The notes: generated by a model not told the origin, from the letters alone. Counted from the stretch's first letter, positions 47,739 through 56,692 are shown. The stretch: DNA of 64,000 bases from CAYQLY01 sp964418605 (GCA_964418605.1 CAYQLY010000007.1:61632-125631), one strand, 5' to 3'. Program-made: numbers and translations.

Positions 47739-50171
47739 TTAGTTTGATCGAATTACGTGTAGAAGATCAATGTTAAAATTATCTCTAGCTTGTATGTACG
47801 CTACTTTTGGTAAAATGGTTGCTCCGAATTTCTTTTTTTCTAATGAGGCAGATATGCCTAAAAATACTTTACGGCAGTTTAAATCTTTTGCTCTTTTAAT
47901 AACCTGATAGATAGATTGTTTATAGATTTTATATTTTTCCAAGTAGTCATAATTCATTCCAACTAGCATAAAGCAATAGTCATTTTTTTCATTTATATAG
48001 TTAAACATAACAGCAACAGGCTCATGGCTTGCGCTATCAAGTGATGTTGGTTTAATGCTTAGTGTGATAAACTCCCATCTTGGGTCTTTAGACATTTCAA
48101 TAAAAAGATCGATTGGATAAGAAAACATATTGAGGTCGAAATTTTTTTCTTTCACATTTTGATAAAGTTTGTAAAAATGAGTTAAATGCTCTTCTGTTGG
48201 TTTTTTTATCACTTCTACATTAAATTCATGTTCTAGCTTCAAGACATCGTATTTAATATGTCTTCGTGATCGATCGGAGAGTTTGGCTAAATAATCTTCT
48301 GTTGACTTCCATGATATATCTTCAATGGTGCATACTTCTGGAACATCGACTTTGAAGAAACCATTTACAAGTAGAATGTCTTTTATCTCATTATCGGATA
48401 TGTCAAATTCTCTCAGTACAATCATTGATGCATTATTTTTTTCTTGAATGTCACTTAATAGGTCTAAGAGTTCTTTTAAAGCATTTTTCCATTCGGGGTG
48501 TGTTCTGTTTAAAAAAACATGATCACCCTCACTAAACAAAGAGCCTGTGCTAACCACCTTGGATGTTAGATGGTAGTGATTTTTTTTTCTTATTTCTTCA
48601 ACTTGTATAGAAACAGACGCTGGTGATAGCATATCTTCTTTCCATAAAGCGGTTGTAACGAAGGTAGCTAATATGGGTTGATTGTTTTTGTCTTTTATAA
48701 TAATGTATTCGAATTCCCATTTATTTTCGGGTAGATTCTTAGGAAGGGTAAAAACCCTTTCCATAAATTGAAGCCCTTGATGATCAAAATTAGATTTATC
48801 ACCAAACATGGTATTCCATTCAGTAGCATTGATAGTATTAATTGTTTTTTCTCTTTGTATGTTGAAAATTTGTTTTGTTGATTGGTTTACATATGTTTTC
48901 TCTTCTATAATAGGCATTCTAAACACTTTCCTTATGTCATTTATTGATTTTTCTTCTTCTTCTAACATTTTTGGATAGTGGTAGTCAATAGCATCTATTA
49001 GTTTTTTGATATCTTCAAGTTCATTGTTTTTTGATATTGTAAATCGAATGCCTGTGTTTTTTACAGGTACGGCTGGGAATATTCCCAGATTAACATAAAA
49101 ACCTTCATTCATTAATCGTTTTGATAAATTATAACCTGCTGAAGGAAGCCCTGTGCCAATAAAAAAAACAGGAGTATCATTTTCTTCTGTAAAGGGTATA
49201 GTTGTTTTGGTTAATAATGAATTGCAATAATGTATTCTGGTTTTTAAATCTTTTTGTAATTCATAAATTTCACTAGAAAGATGTATTTGCGCTGAGGCTA
49301 CAGCAGCTCCTACGCTAGCTGGCTCTAGTTGAGCTGAAAAAGTGAGAGGTCCCCCAAATGTTTTAACATACCTTGAGAGTTCTTTGTCAGCACATATCAT
49401 AAATCCACCACTGGCTCCAAATGTTTTGCTTAATGTGGAGATCAATACAATTTTCTCTGGCAGTTCATTGATTTTACTCATAGCATATCCTGTTCCGTTT
49501 TTTCCAACCCAGCTCATGCCATGTACATCATCTATGTATAAATAAAGTTGAGGGTATTTTTTCATCATGATAAAAAGCTCGTCAAATGGAGCACAGTCTC
49601 CAAACATGGAATAAACTCCATCGATCATATACCAGATTTTTTTATGTTTGTCTTTAAGTGCTTTAATTTTCTCTTCCAACATGGTTAAGCTATTGTGCCG
49701 GATCATGTCAACTTTTACGCCTCTTGCTTTGAGTATATCACAAGCATTATGTACGCTATAATGTACTTGATGGTCTAATATAACAGCATCCTCATCTCGT
49801 ACGATGCTTGGAATAACAGCGATGTGTGCAAGTGTGCTATTTTTACATATAACAACTGGATGTCCATACATCTTGAAAAGAGACTCTTCTAATTCTTTAT
49901 AAATCCCAAGAGAAAGATAAGTTTTTGAAAGTGGAAATTGAGTCCCGTATTGTTGAATGGCCTGTATAGCAGCTTCTTTTAATCGGTCATCATAGCCCAA
50001 TCCTAGGTAGCTGGTGGTGCCGAAATGATACATATCTATACCATTTATTTTTACTGTTCTTCCCGAAAACGACTCATCTTCTGTGTAGAGGTGTACTACT
50101 CCTTTATTTTTAGCATCTGTAACAACATCATCTATTGTATCCAAAAAATTATTATGCTTTGTTTTGGCCAT
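47739..50171 (-). CDS. Fused alpha-oxoamine synthase / GNAT-FemAB-like acyltransferase
   Basis: 810 residues in two parts. Residues about 1-420 are an alpha-oxoamine synthase of the KBL/serine palmitoyltransferase group: TSYLGLGYDDRLKEAA, ILDHQVHYSVHN, YIDDVHGMSWVGKNGTG with the PLP-binding Asp/His, and the Schiff-base lysine at 249 in ISTLSKTFGASGG. Residues about 430-810 are a GNAT-type acyltransferase of the BioF2/FemAB-like kind, with RSRRHIKYDVLKLE, VAVMFNYINEKNDYCFMLVGM and KVFLGISASLEKKKFGA. AONS enzymes join an acyl-CoA to an amino acid with CO2 loss; a GNAT tail could then N-acylate the product. Sphingoid or sulfonolipid-like lipid synthesis is my inference. It heads the four-gene unit to ald. 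Confidence 0.85.
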   Translation of the reverse strand: MAKTKHNNFLDTIDDVVTDAKNKGVVHLYTEDESFSGRTVKINGIDMYHFGTTSYLGLGYDDRLKEAAIQAIQQYGTQFPLSKTYLSLGIYKELEESLFKMYGHPVVICKNSTLAHIAVIPSIVRDEDAVILDHQVHYSVHNACDILKARGVKVDMIRHNSLTMLEEKIKALKDKHKKIWYMIDGVYSMFGDCAPFDELFIMMKKYPQLYLYIDDVHGMSWVGKNGTGYAMSKINELPEKIVLISTLSKTFGASGGFMICADKELSRYVKTFGGPLTFSAQLEPASVGAAVASAQIHLSSEIYELQKDLKTRIHYCNSLLTKTTIPFTEENDTPVFFIGTGLPSAGYNLSKRLMNEGFYVNLGIFPAVPVKNTGIRFTISKNNELEDIKKLIDAIDYHYPKMLEEEEKSINDIRKVFRMPIIEEKTYVNQSTKQIFNIQREKTINTINATEWNTMFGDKSNFDHQGLQFMERVFTLPKNLPENKWEFEYIIIKDKNNQPILATFVTTALWKEDMLSPASVSIQVEEIRKKNHYHLTSKVVSTGSLFSEGDHVFLNRTHPEWKNALKELLDLLSDIQEKNNASMIVLREFDISDNEIKDILLVNGFFKVDVPEVCTIEDISWKSTEDYLAKLSDRSRRHIKYDVLKLEHEFNVEVIKKPTEEHLTHFYKLYQNVKEKNFDLNMFSYPIDLFIEMSKDPRWEFITLSIKPTSLDSASHEPVAVMFNYINEKNDYCFMLVGMNYDYLEKYKIYKQSIYQVIKRAKDLNCRKVFLGISASLEKKKFGATILPKVAYIQARDNFNIDLLHVIRSN

Positions 50172-50286
50172 AAAGTGTTTTTAAAAAGCTTTACAATATA
50201 GCCTTATTTTCTACCTGTAGTCAACAGTGTAATATGAGAAAGCATCTTCTTATTCTAGAAAAAAATGCGTTATCAGAGAAATTCAT

Positions 50287-50294
50287 TAAATTTG
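50287..50294 (+). promoter_or_regulatory. -7 promoter box for tmRNA
   Basis: TAAATTTG, a perfect TAnnTTTG, 8 bases before the tmRNA 5' end. Confidence 0.5.
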
Positions 50295-50302
50295 CAACTA
50301 TT

Positions 50303-50665
50303 GGGGTCGACCGGAATTGACAGCCAGCGAGCGGTCTGTATGGGCATGTCGGGTGTTGGAAGTAGTACCTGTATAACAAACTTTCACAACAATAATTGGC
50401 GAAAATACAGTAGCCCTTGCTGCTTAATTTAGAATTAACTAGCATGTGTCTCGCGAAGTAGTTGTTTTACATGCTTTGCAACCGAGACATCGAATCGTAA
50501 AACTTACCGAAGCAGGGTCGTGATGTTTTGGGAAAATCAAACGCGACTACGGAGGGGTTGAGGCCGCTGTTTGCCTTGCTCTTCTCGACAATCAAAAGCA
50601 GCTAAGCATGTAGTGCATACGAGTGTCTCCTGGTCTGGACGAGGGTTCGAATCCCTCCGACTCCA
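50303..50665 (+). ncRNA. ssrA: Transfer-messenger RNA
   Basis: 363 nt. The tRNA-like ends pair (GGGGTCG with CGACTCC), the 5' part starts GGGGTCGACCGGAATTGACAG, and the 3' part ends in GAGGGTTCGAATCCCTCCGA (T arm). The tag ORF ends GGC GAA AAT ACA GTA GCC CTT GCT GCT TAA, giving a proteolysis tag ...GENTVALAA, with the C-terminal LAA recognised by proteases. It rescues stalled ribosomes together with SmpB. A SAP-domain gene starts 15 bases behind it. Confidence 0.97.
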
Positions 50666-50679
50666 CTATTTTTTATTTT

Positions 50680-51273
50680 ATGCCGCGCCCAGCATTAACA
50701 GAAAAAATTTCTCTTCAAGATTTTAAAAACTATTATTGGCTAAAAGAAGAATTAGTTCATTTTTGTAAAAAACTGGGGATTAATTCGTCAGGAGGAAAAA
50801 TAGAAATCACAAAGAGAATTGTTGTGTTTCTTTCCACAGGAAAAATAGTTAGTAAGATTTCTTCAAAAAAAACATATTCTAAGTTTGATTGGAATAAACA
50901 AGTTCTATCTCCCCGCACTATTATCACTGATAATTATAAAAACACAGAAAATGTCCGTCGTTTTTTTGAAAAACAAATAGGGCCGCATTTTCATTTTACA
51001 ACACAGTTTATGCAATGGATGAAAAAAAATGTGGGTAAAAATTTAAAAGAAGCAGTAGTGCAATGGAATAAATTGTATGAATTGAGAAAATCAACTAAGA
51101 ATAAAAAAAATAAACTAGATCCTCAATTTGAGTACAATCAATATGTTAGAGATTTCTTACAAGATAATCCTAATTTAAAAATAAAAGACGCCATTTTTTA
51201 TTGGAAAATAAAACGTTCGTTGCCGGGTTCAAGGAAATATGAAAAGAATGATTTATTATTACTAAAGAGATGA
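50680..51273 (+). CDS. SAP-domain protein of the DUF6434 kind
   Basis: About 197 residues from the ATG at 50680; the open frame begins in the tmRNA, so the first 19 codons there are not real. The N-terminal part (about 10-55) is a SAP-like helix-extended-helix: FKNYYWLKEELVHFCKKLGI with GGKIEITKRIVVFLSTG. The rest has RRFFEKQIGPHFHFTTQFMQWMKKNVGKNLKEAVVQW, then a second FEYNQYVRDFLQDNPNLKIKDAIFYW. I recall the pattern as DUF6434, a Bacteroidota/Firmicutes family next to SAP domains. Basic, DNA- or RNA-binding possible. It may share the tmRNA transcript. Confidence 0.68.
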   Translation: MPRPALTEKISLQDFKNYYWLKEELVHFCKKLGINSSGGKIEITKRIVVFLSTGKIVSKISSKKTYSKFDWNKQVLSPRTIITDNYKNTENVRRFFEKQIGPHFHFTTQFMQWMKKNVGKNLKEAVVQWNKLYELRKSTKNKKNKLDPQFEYNQYVRDFLQDNPNLKIKDAIFYWKIKRSLPGSRKYEKNDLLLLKR

Positions 51274-51297
51274 AGATTTAATTCTTTATAAACGCCA

Positions 51298-52566
51298 ATG
51301 TCCATAGATGACCATAATATTGAAAATAAAATAAATCTACTTCAGCAACGAGGTAAACAAATTCAATACCAGTATAAAAAAAATAATCATCAGCTATCAG
51401 AACCAAATAAGTATACCAGTGCAGACTTAAAAACGCATGAGTTGATTCTTAATGTTGGTCCTCAGCATCCTTCTACGCATGGTGTATTGCGTTTAGAAGT
51501 AGTAACAGATGGCGAAGTGGTTGTGGATGTTGTTCCGCATCTGGGTTATTTGCATCGTTGTTTTGAAAAACATGCCGAGTCGCTTCCTTATCAGCAAATC
51601 ATTCCTTATGTCGACCGGATGGATTATGTGGCATCTATGAACTCGGAGCATGCTTTTGTGATGGGGATAGAAAAGTTAATTGGTCTAGAAGGTCAGCTTC
51701 CTAAGCGGATAGAATATAGTCGTGTGTTAATGGTTGAGTTGAACCGAATCGCTTCGCATTTTATTGCTATTGGTACATATGGAATGGATATTGGGGCGTA
51801 TACTGCTTTTTTATGGATGATGCGTGATCGCGAACATATACTTCGGTTATTTGAATGGGCAAGTGGTGCGCGTTTGTTATATAATTACATTTGGATAGGT
51901 GGTCTCTTTTATGATTTACCTGTTGGCTTTGAAGAAAAATGCAGAGAGTTAATAGACTATCTTAAACCGAAGATAGCTGAAATAGAAACGCTGATTATGA
52001 ACAATACTATTTTTATTCAGCGTACAGCAAATGTCGGTGTTTTGCCTTTTGATTTGGCTATTAACTATGGCGTATCTGGGCCTATGTTTCGGGCTTCGGG
52101 TTTGGGGTATGATTTACGTAAAGTGGATGGCTATTCGGTATATCCGGAAATCGATTTTGATGTTCCTGTGGGTAAAGGTTTGGTAGGAGAGGTAGGCGAC
52201 TGTTGGGATCGTACGTATGTGCGTGTGATGGAGTGTTATGAGTCGCTTCGTATTATAGAGCAGTGTCTGGATAAACTCCAGAATGAGCATGCACGTACTC
52301 GTGATTTTGATCCACAAGCATTAGTGCCCAAGAAGATCAGACCTAAGTCACATGAGTTTTATGTGCGTGCTGAAAATCCGAAAGGTGAATTGGGTTTTTA
52401 TTTTCGTTCGGTTGAAAATAAAGATGTTCCGTTTCGTTGTAAAGCGAGATCGTGTTGCTTTGCTAACTTATCTGTAATTAGTGAGATAGCTAAAGGTGGA
52501 TTATTGGCTGATCTTATTGCTATCATTGGCTCTATTGATGTGATCATGGGAGAGGTGGATCGGTGA
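51298..52566 (+). CDS. nuoD: NADH-quinone oxidoreductase subunit D (stand-alone gene)
   Basis: 422 residues with a 45-residue N-terminal extension. The complex I 49-kDa subunit: NVGPQHPSTHGVLRLEV, DVVPHLGYLHRCFEKHAE, YVDRMDYVASMNSEHAFV, the quinone-site VELNRIASHFIAIG, GGLFYDLPVGF, CWDRTYVRVMECYESL and the conserved end with LLADLIAIIGSIDVIMGEVDR. It lies at the junction of the NuoB/quinone pocket and the peripheral arm of complex I. The other nuo genes are not beside it: before it is the SAP gene (24 bases) and after it the convergent sucC. That is unusual, as nuo genes usually form an operon. Length and key residues look intact. Confidence 0.95.
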   Translation: MSIDDHNIENKINLLQQRGKQIQYQYKKNNHQLSEPNKYTSADLKTHELILNVGPQHPSTHGVLRLEVVTDGEVVVDVVPHLGYLHRCFEKHAESLPYQQIIPYVDRMDYVASMNSEHAFVMGIEKLIGLEGQLPKRIEYSRVLMVELNRIASHFIAIGTYGMDIGAYTAFLWMMRDREHILRLFEWASGARLLYNYIWIGGLFYDLPVGFEEKCRELIDYLKPKIAEIETLIMNNTIFIQRTANVGVLPFDLAINYGVSGPMFRASGLGYDLRKVDGYSVYPEIDFDVPVGKGLVGEVGDCWDRTYVRVMECYESLRIIEQCLDKLQNEHARTRDFDPQALVPKKIRPKSHEFYVRAENPKGELGFYFRSVENKDVPFRCKARSCCFANLSVISEIAKGGLLADLIAIIGSIDVIMGEVDR

Positions 52567-52592
52567 TCTCATCTCTCCCATGATACAGATAT

Positions 52593-53786
52593 TTATTTTG
52601 TAAGTAATTCTTTTACTTTAGCAGCAGCTTCTTTTAATAAAATCGCTGGATATACTTTTAATCCGGACTGTTGGATGATTTTAGCTCCTTCTTCGGCATT
52701 GGTTCCTTGAAGACGTACAATGATAGGTATTTTAATATCTCCGATATTTTTGTAAGCTTCCACTACACCGTTGGCTACGCGATCGCATCGTACGATTCCA
52801 CCGAACACATTAATTAAAATAGCTTTCACGTGAGGGTCTTTTAGAATAATTCGAAATCCGGCCTCTACTGTTTTAGCATTAGCTCCTCCACCTACGTCAA
52901 GGAAGTTGGCAGGCTCTCCACCGGATAGTTTAATGATATCCATTGTGGCCATGGCAAGGCCCGCACCATTAACCATGCAGCCTACATTGCCATCTAGTTT
53001 AACATAGTTAAGTCCTGAAGAACTTGCTTCTACTTCTAATGGATCTTCTTGTGTGATGTCTCTTAGTTCAGCTAGATCTTTATGTCTGTATAGCGCATTA
53101 TCATCTAAATTTACTTTAGCATCTACAGCAATAATTTTATCATCGGATGTTTTTAATGCAGGATTGATTTCGAATAAAGTCGCATCCATGTCAATATAGG
53201 CGCGGTAAAGGGCTTGTAAAAAAGCAACCATTTCTTTGAAAGCCTCACCTTGTAATTCAAGTGCTACAGCAATTTTTCTAGCTTGAAAAGGCTGTAGACC
53301 AATACTTGGATCAATCCACTCTTTGATGATTTTTTCTGGTGTATGCGCAGCTACCTCTTCGATATCCATGCCACCTTCAGTGCTAGCCATAATTACATTC
53401 CGTGCTTTAGCCCTATCTAATAAGATGCTGATATAAAATTCTTTTGGCTTAGAAGGTCCTGGATAGTACACATCTTGTGCAATGAGCACTTTGCTTACTT
53501 TCTTACCTTCTGGTCCTGTTTGCGGTGTTACCAATTGCATACCGATAATTTTAGCTGAAAGCTCTTTTACTTCATCAATGCTTTTGGCGAGTTTAATACC
53601 TCCTCCTTTTCCACGGCCTCCGGCATGTATTTGTGCTTTGATGACAAAGAAATTGGTTCCTGTTTCTTTATGAAGATGCTTAGCTGCTTCTACTGCTTTG
53701 TCAGGAGATTCTGCTATAATGCCTTCCTGGATTTTTACACCGTACTTTTTCAGTACATCTTTGGCTTGGTATTCGTGGATATTCAT
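52593..53786 (-). CDS. sucC: Succinyl-CoA synthetase beta subunit
   Basis: 397 residues, the ATP-grasp beta chain. Together with SucD it turns succinyl-CoA plus ADP or GDP to succinate with NTP. Seen: NIHEYQAKDVLKKYGV at the start, KAQIHAGGRGKGGGIKLA (nucleotide loop), FEINPALKTSDDKI, LDGNVGCMVNGAGLAMATMDIIK, FLDVGGGANAKTVEAGF and VFGGIVRCDRVANG. ATP or GTP use cannot be told here. sucD is not adjacent, as often in Bacteroidota. A TAnnTTTG box (53803-53810) lies 16 bases before the ATG. Confidence 0.97.
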   Translation of the reverse strand: MNIHEYQAKDVLKKYGVKIQEGIIAESPDKAVEAAKHLHKETGTNFFVIKAQIHAGGRGKGGGIKLAKSIDEVKELSAKIIGMQLVTPQTGPEGKKVSKVLIAQDVYYPGPSKPKEFYISILLDRAKARNVIMASTEGGMDIEEVAAHTPEKIIKEWIDPSIGLQPFQARKIAVALELQGEAFKEMVAFLQALYRAYIDMDATLFEINPALKTSDDKIIAVDAKVNLDDNALYRHKDLAELRDITQEDPLEVEASSSGLNYVKLDGNVGCMVNGAGLAMATMDIIKLSGGEPANFLDVGGGANAKTVEAGFRIILKDPHVKAILINVFGGIVRCDRVANGVVEAYKNIGDIKIPIIVRLQGTNAEEGAKIIQQSGLKVYPAILLKEAAAKVKELLTK

Positions 53787-53802
53787 AGGTGGTTATTTTG
53801 GA

Positions 53803-53810
53803 CAAAAATA
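53803..53810 (-). promoter_or_regulatory. -7 promoter box for sucC
   Basis: Minus strand TATTTTTG (TAnnTTTG), 16 bases upstream of the sucC ATG. Confidence 0.45.
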
Positions 53811-53935
53811 AGTAATAATGAGCGGAATTTTGGTATAGTATAAATCAGATTGATTTTGGATTATTATAGAATAAAATGTGAATTTTTAGCTGAAAAATGT
53901 AAATAAGTAAGGGTTGATTTTAATATCAACTTTGA

Positions 53936-53966
53936 TTTGATTTTTCGGTAAAAAAGACTAATTTTG
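53936..53966 (+). promoter_or_regulatory. Full Bacteroidota promoter for rpmH-rnpA
   Basis: TTTG at 53936-53939, 19 bases, then TAATTTTG at 53959-53966. Both boxes and the spacer match the Bacteroidota sigma-ABfr consensus exactly. The best promoter in the window. Confidence 0.78.
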
Positions 53967-53995
53967 CGACCTTACAATTAATTAGGGAGTTTTGT

Positions 53996-54154
53996 ATGAA
54001 ACGGACATATCAACCATCCAGGAGGAAGAGAAGTAATAAACATGGCTTTAGAAAGCGCATGTCTACACATAATGGAAGACGGGTTTTAGCTGCTAGAAGA
54101 AAAAGAGGTAGAAAGAAATTAACAGTATCTGACGAAAAAACGCATAAAAAATAA
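53996..54154 (+). CDS. rpmH: 50S ribosomal protein L34
   Basis: 52 residues, very basic: MKRTYQPSRRKRSNKHGFRK, then RMSTHNGRRVLAARRKRGRK and a short tail. This is the typical L34 sequence with a 7-residue extension. It sits in the large subunit and is usually the first gene before rnpA, as here (41-base gap). It is driven by the promoter at 53936. Confidence 0.97.
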   Translation: MKRTYQPSRRKRSNKHGFRKRMSTHNGRRVLAARRKRGRKKLTVSDEKTHKK

Positions 54155-54195
54155 AGTCCTGTCTGTATAAATGATAGGGGCTTTATTCATCTTGC

Positions 54196-54585
54196 ATGCA
54201 AGAAAATAAAAATAGCCTATCGTATACGTTTCGTTCCGACGAACGACTAAAAAGTAAAAAAGATATGCAGGAGCTCTTTGAAAGAGGCTCCTCTTTTTAT
54301 ATCTATCCACTTAAAATACGTTATTTACATTTTCCGTTAAGCACACCAGGTGTAATGACAAAAGTTGTTTTTATGGTTTCTCATAAAAACTTTAAACGAG
54401 CTGTTGATCGCAATCTAATTAAACGCCGTATGCGTGAAGCTTACCGGTTAAACAAATACCGTTGGCAAGCTCATGGTCAAGCTTCATGGATTGCTTTTAT
54501 ATATGTTGCCAAAGAAAAGCTTCCTTTTCAGACTATTCAACAACATCTTGTAGAGATTATGGATGTGTGTTATAAGAAGGCATAA
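54196..54585 (+). CDS. rnpA: Ribonuclease P protein component
   Basis: 129 residues. Partner of RNase P RNA in cutting 5' leaders off tRNA precursors. Seen: TFRSDERLKSKKDMQELFERGSSF (N-terminal part), the RNR motif block with AVDRNLIKRRMREAYRLNK, and a terminal helix with MDVCYKK. It follows rpmH; its RNA gene rnpB is at 6.8 kb. Confidence 0.95.
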   Translation: MQENKNSLSYTFRSDERLKSKKDMQELFERGSSFYIYPLKIRYLHFPLSTPGVMTKVVFMVSHKNFKRAVDRNLIKRRMREAYRLNKYRWQAHGQASWIAFIYVAKEKLPFQTIQQHLVEIMDVCYKKA

Positions 54586-54593
54586 GATGTAGT

Positions 54594-54815
54594 TTATTTC
54601 ACCTCTTCATAATCGACGTAGTCGCCGCCTTCAAATTTTTTGGTCTTTTTTTTATTTTCCGGAATATATTCGATGTTGATGCTTCCTTCGGGTCTGCGTT
54701 TGTTATGTTTTTGCTTGGCTTGAGTATAAGCTAGCTTAATTAGGAATTGAAATAAGAATTTCCCTACAAAATGAAAAATAACTAGCACTAAGATGATCGA
54801 TGCAAGTAATGTCAT
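54594..54815 (-). CDS. DUF4834 small membrane protein
   Basis: 73 residues: one N-terminal membrane helix (LLASIILVLVIFHFVGKFLFQFLI) and a basic/acidic tail with RRPEGSINIEYIPENKKK...DYVDYEEVK. This is the Bacteroidota DUF4834 pattern. The GTG/ATG start at 54815 overlaps the stop of the ABC transporter by 4 bases, so the two are cotranslated. It is convergent with rnpA, with 8 bases between. No known function. Confidence 0.85.
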   Translation of the reverse strand: MTLLASIILVLVIFHFVGKFLFQFLIKLAYTQAKQKHNKRRPEGSINIEYIPENKKKTKKFEGGDYVDYEEVK

Positions 54816-56599
54816 AAGGATGGTAAACTAAACTGCAATTTAAGCAAATATTGGTAAATTCCGTCTGTCTTTTTTGATAGTATTTCGTGCGTGCCTTCTT
54901 CTACGATAGCGCCCTGGTCTAATACATAAATACGATCAACCTTTCGAATGGTGGATAGTCTATGAGCGATGATAATTGTTGTTCTATTTTTCATTAGCTC
55001 ATTTAGAGCTTCTTGCACAAGATGCTCAGACTCTGCATCCAATGAACTTGTTGCTTCATCTAAAATTAATATAGCCGGATTTTTTAATATGGCTCTGGCA
55101 ATAGCTATGCGCTGACGCTGACCTCCGGATAGTTTGATACCTCGTTCACCTACGAGTGTATGAAGTCCTTCAGGGAATGATTGTATAAAATCGTAGGCGT
55201 ATGCTTTTTTAGCTGCTTCAATAATTTCATCTTCGGTAGCTGTTGGTTTTCCATAAGCTATGTTTTCCCTGATAGTTCCACCAAACAATAACACTTCTTG
55301 GGGTACGATACCAATATTTTTTCTATAGGTGGTTAATGAAAATTGGTCAATTGGTGTGTCGTCTACTTGGATGAATCCTTCTGAAACAGGATAGAATCGC
55401 AATAAAAGCTGTACAAATGTTGATTTTCCAGCTCCACTGTGTCCTACTAAAGCAATTTTTTCGCCAGGCTGAATAGATAAATTAATATTTTTTAAGACTT
55501 GAACGTCTTGTCGTGTGGGATAGGCAAAAGATAGATTTTTATATTCAATTTTTCCTGTAAAATGTGTTCCTTGTTCTTCTTCTTTTCCGATGAGAGAAAC
55601 AGACTCATTTTCTGAATCAAGAATTTCACGTATTCTATCAGAAGCTCCCATAGATCGTTGCAGTTCACTGTATAAATCACCAAGTCCGCCTACTGAAGCA
55701 CCAATGAAAGTAGTATAAATCACAAATGAAAAAAGACTACCAATCGATATAGAATGCGACGCAACTAATCCTGCTCCATACCAAATAACTAATACAATGC
55801 TTCCAAAAATAGCGAGTATAACAAACGATACAAATAAACTTCGATAAAACGCTGATTGAAGGGCTACTTTTATTGTTTGCATTAAAGAAGATCGGTAGCG
55901 TTTTGTTTCAAATAACTCGTTGGTAAATGATTTAACAGTGTGAATAGATTGGAGTGTTTCTTCTACCACTGTATTGCTTTTACCTAATTCATCTTGTGTT
56001 TTTTTAGAGAGTTTTCGGATATATTTTCCGAATATCATAGCAGCTATAATAAGTACCGGAAAAACAGCTAACATAAATAATGAAAGCTGAGGAGAGGTGA
56101 TCAGGACAATAGTTATACCAGCTATGAGTGTAATAATTTGTCTGAAGAATTCTGCAAGAGAGCTGGATATCAATGACTGTAATGATCCTACATCAGAGGA
56201 GATGCGGCTCGTAAGCTCACCTACACGTTGCGTGTCATAAAATGTAAGCGGCATCGTGATCAATTTTTCATAAACCTTGAGGCGAATATCTGCCATACTT
56301 TTCTCACTTACTTGAGCAAATAAATACACACGCCAGAAAGCTAAAACAGCTTGTATAATAAAAATACCTAAGAGAGCTAACGCAATGCTGTTAATATCTT
56401 TTAAAATCCAAGAATTATTTCCTGTTGCCGAATCCACTAACTTACCTGTAAAGAAAGGGAAGCTTAAAGATGTGAGGCTTGAAAGAAGTAATAAAATAGT
56501 ACCAATAATGAAAGGTGTTTTATAAGGTAAAATATACCTGTAAACACCTATGAAAGATTTTAATTTTTTTTTACTATTTTTTTTCTTTTCGTCAGTCAT
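54812..56599 (-). CDS. ABC exporter, MsbA-like (fused permease and ATPase)
   Basis: 595 residues. Six membrane helices in the first 320 residues, then the nucleotide-binding domain: Walker A IALVGHSGAGKST (about 385), ABC signature IKLSGGQRQRIAIARA (about 490), Walker B ILILDEATSSLDAES (about 510) and switch His IIIAHRLSTI (about 538). The layout is a half-size type IV exporter working as a homodimer; MsbA-like lipid flipping or multidrug efflux are possible. It overlaps DUF4834 by 4 bases. A TAAATTTG box lies 17-24 bases before the ATG. Confidence 0.92.
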   Translation of the reverse strand: MTDEKKKNSKKKLKSFIGVYRYILPYKTPFIIGTILLLLSSLTSLSFPFFTGKLVDSATGNNSWILKDINSIALALLGIFIIQAVLAFWRVYLFAQVSEKSMADIRLKVYEKLITMPLTFYDTQRVGELTSRISSDVGSLQSLISSSLAEFFRQIITLIAGITIVLITSPQLSLFMLAVFPVLIIAAMIFGKYIRKLSKKTQDELGKSNTVVEETLQSIHTVKSFTNELFETKRYRSSLMQTIKVALQSAFYRSLFVSFVILAIFGSIVLVIWYGAGLVASHSISIGSLFSFVIYTTFIGASVGGLGDLYSELQRSMGASDRIREILDSENESVSLIGKEEEQGTHFTGKIEYKNLSFAYPTRQDVQVLKNINLSIQPGEKIALVGHSGAGKSTFVQLLLRFYPVSEGFIQVDDTPIDQFSLTTYRKNIGIVPQEVLLFGGTIRENIAYGKPTATEDEIIEAAKKAYAYDFIQSFPEGLHTLVGERGIKLSGGQRQRIAIARAILKNPAILILDEATSSLDAESEHLVQEALNELMKNRTTIIIAHRLSTIRKVDRIYVLDQGAIVEEGTHEILSKKTDGIYQYLLKLQFSLPSL

Positions 56600-56615
56600 T
56601 TTATGAACAGAGTTC

Positions 56616-56623
56616 CAAATTTA
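56616..56623 (-). promoter_or_regulatory. -7 promoter box for the ABC exporter
   Basis: Minus strand TAAATTTG (TAnnTTTG), 16 bases upstream of the ATG at 56599. Confidence 0.45.
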
Positions 56624-56684
56624 ATGTTATTTTTACTCATTCATCTACTTTTAAAATAGAGTAGATTTTATAGGTTTATATCTG

Positions 56685-56692
56685 TAACTTTG
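56685..56692 (+). promoter_or_regulatory. -7 promoter box for the PPIase gene
   Basis: TAACTTTG (TAnnTTTG), 25 bases before the ATG at 56718. No clear -33. Confidence 0.5.

Noticed and set aside
50221..50445. 74-residue minus ORF
   Set aside because: It is antisense to the 5' part of tmRNA and has no family features.
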